Below the pieces are notes generated by a model. It searched no databases. It worked only from the letters and a program-made list of their open reading frames with translations, and was not told the origin of the DNA. A program made the translations under genes and the position numbers. From positions 486,501-550,500 of the forward strand of contig NZ_FTOY01000011.1 in assembly GCF_900156885.1 (NCBI RefSeq): 64,000 bases of DNA, written 5' to 3'. Below, in pieces: positions 58,811 through 64,000 of the stretch. Source of the stretch: Limosilactobacillus caccae. Lineage in GTDB: Bacteria > Bacillota > Bacilli > Lactobacillales > Lactobacillaceae. Positions within the stretch are counted from its first letter, which is position 1. Every line of letters begins with the position of its first letter.

Positions 58811-58832
58811 AAAAACCCGAGCGAACTCGGGT
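58811..58832 (-). terminator. rnpB terminator
   Basis: On the minus strand CACCCGAG-TTCG-CTCGGGT followed by TTTTTATTTTT, immediately after the RNase P RNA. Confidence 0.85.
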
Positions 58833-58837
58833 GCCTG

Positions 58838-59223
58838 GATGCAAGAGTCTGTAGGCCATGTTTTGTCGTAATATGGCCATCAGGCATGACCATATCGAGG
58901 TAATCATCTATCTCAGAGCAAAAAGCTCTCCCCTGGAATCACTTCAATTCGTTATCCAAAGCTCCCCTACCGTAGTTTGGGTTTACCGCTTGAGGGGTTT
59001 ACCGCGTTCCACCAATCCGGTTTCCCGGATTGTATCGTCACTGTGGCACTTTTCAGGAATACTAGGACATAGTAAAACCGTAGCCCGTTTTTCCGCCGTC
59101 ACCGTTGCCGGTGCCCCGCCTTATTTTTTCAGCGAGCACAAACACTACAGGCATCGCAGCCTGTGCGAGCATGGACCTTCCTAACACAACCAACGCTGTG
59201 CTCAATTACCCAAAACTTGCATC
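58838..59223 (-). ncRNA. rnpB: RNase P RNA, type B
   Basis: About 386 nt. The universally conserved segments are readable on the minus strand: AGGAAGGTCCATGCTCGCAC near the 5' end, GAAAAGTGCCACAGTGACG, GGTGGAACGCGGTAAACCCC, AAACCCAAA, GGTAGGGG, and the 3' part AGATAGATGATTACC ... ACAAAACATGGCCTACAG. Terminal helix: GATGCAAG (59223-59216) with CTTGCATC (58845-58838). It is the catalytic subunit that matures tRNA 5' ends; Bacillus-type architecture. Ends inferred from the closing helix. Confidence 0.95.
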
Positions 59224-59249
59224 ATTATTAACTTAATCTATGATACGCA

Positions 59250-59615
59250 CTAAAGCAGATGTGAATCGTTGTTATTGTCACTACCGTCTAACTGGGAACC
59301 AAAAACCCGGCGTTCAAGATTTGACAGCCGCTTTAAGATATCCATGTTAGTGGCGCTTGAAACGGGCTGCCGTGACGCATTTTGCGTGTTCATTGATGAG
59401 CCGACTTCTACTTGGCGATTTAATTCGTCAACCTTAGCCCGTAGGCGTTCAGTCTCATCATTTAACCGTTCGATTTCCTTGTTATAGGTGTCGTAGTCCT
59501 TAATAACATCGTCTAGGAAAGCATCAACATCAGCTTCATCGTAGCCCTTACCAATGCTTCTCTCCTTAAATTGCTTATGCAAAATATCTTGTGGAGTAAA
59601 TTTTATGTTATCCAA
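59250..59615 (-). CDS. gpsB: Cell-division protein GpsB
   Basis: 121 residues: DNIKFTPQDILHKQFKERSIGKGYDEADVDAFLDDVIKDYDTYNKEI is the DivIVA/GpsB N-terminal lipid- and PBP-binding domain, followed by a coiled coil, a linker (MNTQNASRQPVS) and the C-terminal trimerising helix (MDILKRLSNLERRVFG). It coordinates septal and side-wall synthesis, including class A PBPs such as the one encoded 1.5 kb away. The start is TTG six bases after GAGGTG; the GTG nine bases earlier is within the ribosome site. Confidence 0.92.
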   Translation of the reverse strand: MDNIKFTPQDILHKQFKERSIGKGYDEADVDAFLDDVIKDYDTYNKEIERLNDETERLRAKVDELNRQVEVGSSMNTQNASRQPVSSATNMDILKRLSNLERRVFGSQLDGSDNNNDSHLL

Positions 59616-59687
59616 CTTGAACACCTCAATTGTTTAGTTTGCGTAGTCCACAAACTATATTACCAAATTCCGGCATAATTGCAAGCA

Positions 59688-60272
59688 CTAATAACCATAT
59701 TTTTCCGCCCGCCGTTCTCGTTCCCGCTCCTGCCACTCCTCGGCAGCTTCTTGTAATTCATCAAAGTCAACCAGGTGAACCTGGTAGTCAGTTTGCTCAC
59801 AATACTTATTAGCCGCCCGGTAATCATACTGGGTCTTCCCCGGATGTTCTGGGTCATAGATGAAGAGTGCAGCGTCAGTATGGGTCAGCATAAACTGCTG
59901 GTAATTACGCAACTGCTGGGGCGACTGGTAGGGTTTATCAGACACCTCCGCAGAAAAATCTAGCCCGGCCTTTGCTTCGGCTAGCTTCACCTGGTTAGTT
60001 TCATTCCACTGCTGGCCAAACTGGGCAAAGGGAAACATCATTGCAATCTTGAGCTGGGGATAGTCAGCTTGCAAGTCCTTACCGATCTCAACAGCCCAAC
60101 GTTCACTCCCCATCTGTGGTCCGGTAATCAGCCAAAACTCATCTGCTTGCTGGTCAAGAAAGTTTTTCAACCGGCTTTTTAGCACTTCTTTAATAATTGC
60201 AACTTTCGGGTCGTTGTCCTGAAAGACGTTTAATTCGTAGCTCCGGTAGCCACTCACCCATAATCGGCGCAT
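59688..60272 (-). CDS. ypsA: DUF1273 family protein (YpsA)
   Basis: 194 residues, TIM44/SLOG-like Rossmann fold: MRRLWVSGYRSYELNVF at the N-terminus, FWLITGPQMGSERWAVEIG, and ALFIYDPEHPGKTQYDYRAANKY. In Bacillus and Staphylococcus YpsA has been linked to cell division and oxidative stress; its ligand is unknown. Start: ATG after GGAGGAGA. Confidence 0.88.
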   Translation of the reverse strand: MRRLWVSGYRSYELNVFQDNDPKVAIIKEVLKSRLKNFLDQQADEFWLITGPQMGSERWAVEIGKDLQADYPQLKIAMMFPFAQFGQQWNETNQVKLAEAKAGLDFSAEVSDKPYQSPQQLRNYQQFMLTHTDAALFIYDPEHPGKTQYDYRAANKYCEQTDYQVHLVDFDELQEAAEEWQERERERRAEKYGY

Positions 60273-60427
60273 ATTCTCCTCCATATTTTTTCAACTGGTT
60301 TCTTCTTATTTTAATCGACCTGCCAATTGTATGCCATCTCCTTGTTGCTGGCAACTTGTAATCATCTTGTATCATCAAAATGCCTTCATTCTGGTATAAT
60401 ATAGTCCTAGTTAGGAGAGTGATTATT

Positions 60428-61042
60428 GTGACCATTCACTATCCCAATGGTCAGCGACCCACTCAACACTTTCGCGCAACGCAAGAATTACCGACACCCC
60501 ACCAGTCGATTTACGCTAAGCGGGGAATGTCGTTAGAGGATGAGATCAACCATAGTAACCAGTATTACCTGTCAAGACACATTGCGGTCATCCATAAAAA
60601 GCCCACGCCAGTTCAGCTGGTAAAGGTCGATTACCCCAAGCGGAGCGCCGCGGTAATCAAAGAGGCGTATTTTCGGCGCCCATCGACGACTGATTACAAC
60701 GGGGTATATAAGGGTTACTACATTGATTTTGATGCGAAGGAGACACGAAATAAAAACTCCTTCCCATTAAAAAACTTTCACCCTCACCAAATTCAGCACA
60801 TGCGCGAATGTGTCGCCCAGGGTGGGATTTGTTTTGCCTTCATAAAATTCACCACGCTCGACCTCCTTTACCTCCTCCCGGCAGCAGACCTCTTTCGGCA
60901 CTGGGATCTGCAAGAAGCTGGCGGTCGTAAGTCGATCCTGCGAAAGGATATTGCAAAGGAAGGCTTTCAAATTCATTATCGACTGAATCCACGTTTACCA
61001 TACCTGGAAGCCGTCGATAAAATAATTGCTGCAAAATCGTAA
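60428..61042 (+). CDS. recU: Holliday junction resolvase RecU
   Basis: 204 residues. IHYPNGQRP at the N-terminus, then EDEINHSNQYYLSRHIAVIHKKPTPVQLVKVDYPKR and the nuclease core YKGYYIDFDAKETRNKNSFPLKNFHPHQIQHM with catalytic Asp, Glu and Lys. Cuts four-way junctions during recombination. GTG start behind TAGGAGAGTG. Eleven bases before pbp1A, the standard recU-pbp1A pair, divergent from ypsA. Confidence 0.92.
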   Translation: MTIHYPNGQRPTQHFRATQELPTPHQSIYAKRGMSLEDEINHSNQYYLSRHIAVIHKKPTPVQLVKVDYPKRSAAVIKEAYFRRPSTTDYNGVYKGYYIDFDAKETRNKNSFPLKNFHPHQIQHMRECVAQGGICFAFIKFTTLDLLYLLPAADLFRHWDLQEAGGRKSILRKDIAKEGFQIHYRLNPRLPYLEAVDKIIAAKS

Positions 61043-61053
61043 AGGAGTTTACT

Positions 61054-63312
61054 ATGTCAAATGATAATCAGCCAACACGCAGTGATCGTCATCTCAACAA
61101 TAGTGATGACGATCAAGAGCGCAATGTTGGTGGTCTAATAAAGAAGATATTGCTCTGGATAGCAGGGATTGTTGTTCTACTGGTCGTTGCTGCCGCAGCA
61201 TTGTTCTTCTACTATGCTTCTAGTGCCCCCAAGATCAGTCGGAGTGATCTGAGTAGTCAGAGCATCACGACGATTTATGATGACCAAGACCGGGTTATCT
61301 CCCGGCTAGGTGCTCAAAAGCGGGAGTACGCAAAGAACAACCAGATCCCGACTACGTTGAAGAACGCGGTGGTCTCAATTGAAGACCGTCGTTTCTATAA
61401 GCACCACGGGGTTGACCCGATCCGGATCTTTGGGGCCGCGGCATCAAATGTTCTCGGCCGTTCTTCAGGAATGCAGGGGGGAAGTACCCTGACCCAGCAA
61501 CTGGTCAAGCTGTCGGTCTTCTCGACAGCTGCCTCCGACCGAACGCTAAAGCGGAAAGCCCAGGAAGCGTGGCTAGCGATCAATGTCGAACGCCACTTCA
61601 CAAAGTCCCAAATTATTGATTTCTACATTAATAAGGTCTACATGGGAAATGGGGTCTACGGGATGCAAACCGCTGCCCAGTATTATTATGGTAAAGATTT
61701 AGACGAACTGGACCTCTCCCAGCTCGCCCTCATCGCCGGAATGCCACAGTCGCCAACTTACTACAACCCCGATACGGGAAACATCAAGTATGCGACGCAG
61801 CGGCGAAACGAAGTCCTTAACGCCATGGTAAGAAGCAAGTACATCTCCCAGTCACAAGCAAACGAAGCTGCTGGTGAGAGTGTCACTGCCGGGCTTGATC
61901 CAGATCACGGTAATACTTCCGGGACAGATAACAACGTTAAGGAAAAGGTTGTTGACTCTTACGTCAAGCAGGTACTGGCCGACTTAAAGGCCCAGGGCTA
62001 TGACCCATATAATGACGGGTTAAAAGTCCACACTAACCTTGACTTAGATGCCCAGCAACACCTGTACGATGCCGCCAACAAGTCAGTGTCCTTCCAAAGT
62101 GACAAGATGCAGACCGGGGTTGCGGTTACTGACCCTCACAATGGGCAGATCGTTGCCATGCTTGGTGGCCGTCACACCGGTAATGTTGTTTACGGCCTTA
62201 ACCGGGCGGTTCAGACCAACCGGAGCTCTGGTTCGACCGCTAAGCCGCTGATGGATTACGGTCCAGCCATCGAGTACCTTCAATGGCCAACCTTTAAGCA
62301 GATCCAGGATACCCGCTTCGTCTTCCCTGGGACCAACAGTGTACTTCATGACTTTGATAAGAAGTACAAGGGTTCAATGACGATGCGCGATGCCCTCGTG
62401 CAATCACGGAATGTCCCGGCTATCCGGGCACTACAAGCGGTCGGCCTTGACCGGGCAACCTCCTTCCTCGGTGGCTTAGGAATCTCACAAAAGGACCCTT
62501 ACACCCTCCAAAACGGGATTGCCCTATACATCTCACCACTGCAAGTTTCAGCGGCCTATGCTGCTTTTGCTAACGGTGGTACTTACTATAAGCCGTACTA
62601 CATCAGTTCAATTACCACCCAGGACGGAAATGTTAAACAGTTTAGTCCTAAGGGGAAGCGAGCGATGAATGAAGCAACTGCCTACATGATCACTGACATG
62701 TTAAAAGGGGTCTTCACTGACTCTCAAGGTAGCGGTACCGCTGCAAGGATTGATGGCGTTAACCAGGCCGGGAAGACCGGGACGACTAACTACCCAAGTA
62801 ATACTGGCCAATCTGGAGTAATGGACTCCTGGATGGCTGGTTACACCAAGAACTACTCAATTGCTGTCTGGACTGGTTATGACCACCCGTTAGAACCAGG
62901 GGCAAGCATTTCAGAGCAGTTTGAAAAGTCCGCCCAGTGGCTGTACAAGGACCTGATGCAGTTCCTTGACAGTCGCAACCACGCCTCTGACTGGACAATG
63001 CCTGACACGGTAGAAGCCGTGAAAGTCAAGGGCAAGCGCCAGTTAGTAATCCGTGATTCTAAGTGGGCCCTTGAGTATACAGAAGATAATTCACCAGAAA
63101 GCAGTTCTGACTCATCCAGTTCTGAGAGCTCTTCATCTTCCGACTCTTCTGCAAGTTCTAGCGAGAGCCGGCCAGAAGAACGGAATGACAGCAACCGTGA
63201 ATCATCATCTTCCTCAAGCGCACCAGCTAGTTCAAGCTCAGCGCCAGCCCAAGCCAGCTCAAGCGGACCGGCTGCTCCAGCGAATACCCAGCCAAGTGGC
63301 GACCAACATTAA
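61054..63312 (+). CDS. pbp1A: Class A penicillin-binding protein 1A
   Basis: 752 residues. A cytoplasmic tail, one membrane anchor (about 31-53), glycosyltransferase domain (catalytic Glu in VVSIEDRRFYKHHGVD; GGSTLTQQLVK), and transpeptidase domain with S394-T-A-K, SRN and KTG (574-576). Polymerises and cross-links peptidoglycan outside the membrane. The last 85 residues are an extracellular low-complexity region dominated by Ser with Asp, Glu, Pro and Ala, probably a flexible wall-spanning tail. Start: ATG behind AAAGGAG. Confidence 0.94.
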   Translation: MSNDNQPTRSDRHLNNSDDDQERNVGGLIKKILLWIAGIVVLLVVAAAALFFYYASSAPKISRSDLSSQSITTIYDDQDRVISRLGAQKREYAKNNQIPTTLKNAVVSIEDRRFYKHHGVDPIRIFGAAASNVLGRSSGMQGGSTLTQQLVKLSVFSTAASDRTLKRKAQEAWLAINVERHFTKSQIIDFYINKVYMGNGVYGMQTAAQYYYGKDLDELDLSQLALIAGMPQSPTYYNPDTGNIKYATQRRNEVLNAMVRSKYISQSQANEAAGESVTAGLDPDHGNTSGTDNNVKEKVVDSYVKQVLADLKAQGYDPYNDGLKVHTNLDLDAQQHLYDAANKSVSFQSDKMQTGVAVTDPHNGQIVAMLGGRHTGNVVYGLNRAVQTNRSSGSTAKPLMDYGPAIEYLQWPTFKQIQDTRFVFPGTNSVLHDFDKKYKGSMTMRDALVQSRNVPAIRALQAVGLDRATSFLGGLGISQKDPYTLQNGIALYISPLQVSAAYAAFANGGTYYKPYYISSITTQDGNVKQFSPKGKRAMNEATAYMITDMLKGVFTDSQGSGTAARIDGVNQAGKTGTTNYPSNTGQSGVMDSWMAGYTKNYSIAVWTGYDHPLEPGASISEQFEKSAQWLYKDLMQFLDSRNHASDWTMPDTVEAVKVKGKRQLVIRDSKWALEYTEDNSPESSSDSSSSESSSSSDSSASSSESRPEERNDSNRESSSSSSAPASSSSAPAQASSSGPAAPANTQPSGDQH

Positions 63313-63325
63313 ATATTAGTTAACA

Positions 63326-63367
63326 AAAAGGGAATGGCAATTTTCACGCTTTGCCATCCCCTTTTTT
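63326..63367 (+). terminator. Terminator of recU-pbp1A
   Basis: AAAAAGGGAATGGCA pairs with TGCCATCCCCTTTTTT around an ATTTTCACGCTT loop. Confidence 0.85.
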
Positions 63368-63388
63368 ATTAATAATTGAGCGGATTTA

Positions 63389-63431
63389 AAAAGCGCAGTG
63401 ATGACGAAATTCTTCATCACTGCGCTTTTTC
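63389..63431. terminator. Terminator of the EamA transporter gene
   Basis: AAAAAGCGCAGTGATGA pairs with TCATCACTGCGCTTTTT. Symmetric A and T runs; its place suits the minus-strand transporter gene. Confidence 0.85.
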
Positions 63432-63441
63432 ATATCAATCG

Positions 63442-64000
63442 TCACGACTCCATTGCATGCCGGCGCCGGCCATTTTGCAAGATGTAAACTGCCACGATTA
63501 CCAAGATAATCCCAACAATCTCCACCCAGTTTAACTGAAGATGGAAAAAGATCACACTCAAAAGTGAGGTTGTAATTGGTTGGACGGCATCCATGATACT
63601 TACAACATCAGACGGCGCATACCGGGTCGCATGAAGCAAGATCCCAAACGGAAGGATCGTTCCAAATAAGACCACCGTTGCTACCGAGGCAACAAGAGTC
63701 GTTGAAATGTGTGGTGGGTTGACCCAAAATGGCCGGTATAAGTTGAATAATACCCCCGCAATCATCGTTCCCCAACCGAGGACAACAATTGGTGGATTAT
63801 CCTTCGCTGCCCGTTGCGGGAGGACAACATAGAAGGCAGCGGTAATCCCGGAACCCAGCCCCCACAAGAGGGAAACCAACGGCAACGCCAACTGGGTAAA
63901 GTTCCCCCGGGTGATGCACAAGGCGACCCCGATTAAGGCCACCACGAAGGCGACAATATCACTTCTAAACGGCCGCCGCCGCATGAAGACGATCCCCCCG
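63442..64000 (-). CDS. EamA/DMT-family transporter (5' end outside the window)
   Basis: The C-terminal about 186 residues of a drug/metabolite transporter with six visible membrane helices; ILPFGILLHATRYAPSDVVSIMDAVQPITTSLLSVIFFHLQLNWVEIVGIILVIVAVYI is the typical last-two-helix EamA repeat. The frame stays open to the right edge (GGIVF before the first internal Met), so the gene continues beyond it. Substrate cannot be predicted. Confidence 0.85.
   Translation of the reverse strand, partial: GGIVFMRRRPFRSDIVAFVVALIGVALCITRGNFTQLALPLVSLLWGLGSGITAAFYVVLPQRAAKDNPPIVVLGWGTMIAGVLFNLYRPFWVNPPHISTTLVASVATVVLFGTILPFGILLHATRYAPSDVVSIMDAVQPITTSLLSVIFFHLQLNWVEIVGIILVIVAVYILQNGRRRHAMES

Noticed and set aside
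58858-59184. A 108-codon plus-strand frame and a minus-strand frame (58632-58907)
   Set aside because: They overlap the RNase P RNA gene or the candidate small RNA and show no protein-like composition or start signals.

Overview
The window looks like a chromosomal segment of a lactic acid bacterium of the family Lactobacillaceae, most likely Limosilactobacillus. The evidence is the conserved block of rlmL-like methyltransferase, nrdI, type-B RNase P RNA, gpsB, ypsA, recU and pbp1A at the right end, the lspA-rluD pair, strong GGAGG-type ribosome binding sites, intermediate GC content, and the number of aldo/keto reductases and MDR oxidoreductases. I saw no tRNA, rRNA, CRISPR array, intact prophage or insertion sequence.

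Layout. 0-5 kb: a UPF0756-like start, a 700-residue protein that reads like an inactivated phage-type DNA polymerase, a tiny hydrophobic peptide gene, a tyrosine recombinase lacking key residues, and an Rrf2 regulator with a quinone reductase. 5-13.7 kb: an amino acid permease, a higBA toxin-antitoxin pair, two redox enzymes with a LysR regulator, deoC with its SorC/DeoR-type regulator, and L-lactate dehydrogenase. 13.7-17.6 kb: lrgAB next to ldh in one operon, with the lytSR two-component pair behind it. 17.6-20.6 kb: two tandem class-M-like sirtuins and a TetR regulator. 20.7-28.9 kb: a MazF-type toxin fused to an antitoxin tail, a MerR regulator, a UvrA-like ABC protein, and an oxidoreductase plus osmoprotectant-type ABC transporter operon. 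Three MerR-type promoters with 19-bp spacers link this block. 29-37 kb: mazEF, small oxidoreductases with LysR, GntR and MerR regulators, and the ACT/UPF0210 pair. 37.5-41.5 kb: a sugar operon that I read as deoxyribose utilisation. 41.7-49.6 kb: an acetyltransferase, a secreted hydrolase, a DNA glycosylase, a GT8 glycosyltransferase, HD hydrolase, DegV, RqcH and a lone YafQ-like toxin. 49.8-55.7 kb: lspA-rluD followed by a carA/carB-like pair that has lost its catalytic residues, then ebsA and an RNase HI. 55.9-64 kb: the conserved rnpB/gpsB/recU/pbp1A block, with a candidate structured small RNA beside rnpB, and a partial EamA transporter.

Genes that appear to work together. (1) LytS/LytR probably drive lrgA-lrgB-ldh, coupling pyruvate uptake to lactate formation. 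(2) The permease, deoxyribokinase-like kinase, pyranase and epimerase at 37.5-41.3 kb should make deoxyribose 5-phosphate for DeoC at 11.8 kb; the two promoter regions share an 11-base motif. (3) The MerR regulator at 21.2 kb probably controls the UvrA-like protein and the oxidoreductase/ABC transporter operon.

A theme of the window is proteins kept as intact reading frames after loss of catalytic residues: the polymerase-like protein, the recombinase, one or both sirtuins, and both carbamoyl-phosphate-synthase-like subunits. The last pair sits where Bacillus-type genomes carry the pyr operon (lspA-rluD-pyr), so it may be what remains of that operon. Assignments rest on reading the sequence by eye; no database search was run.
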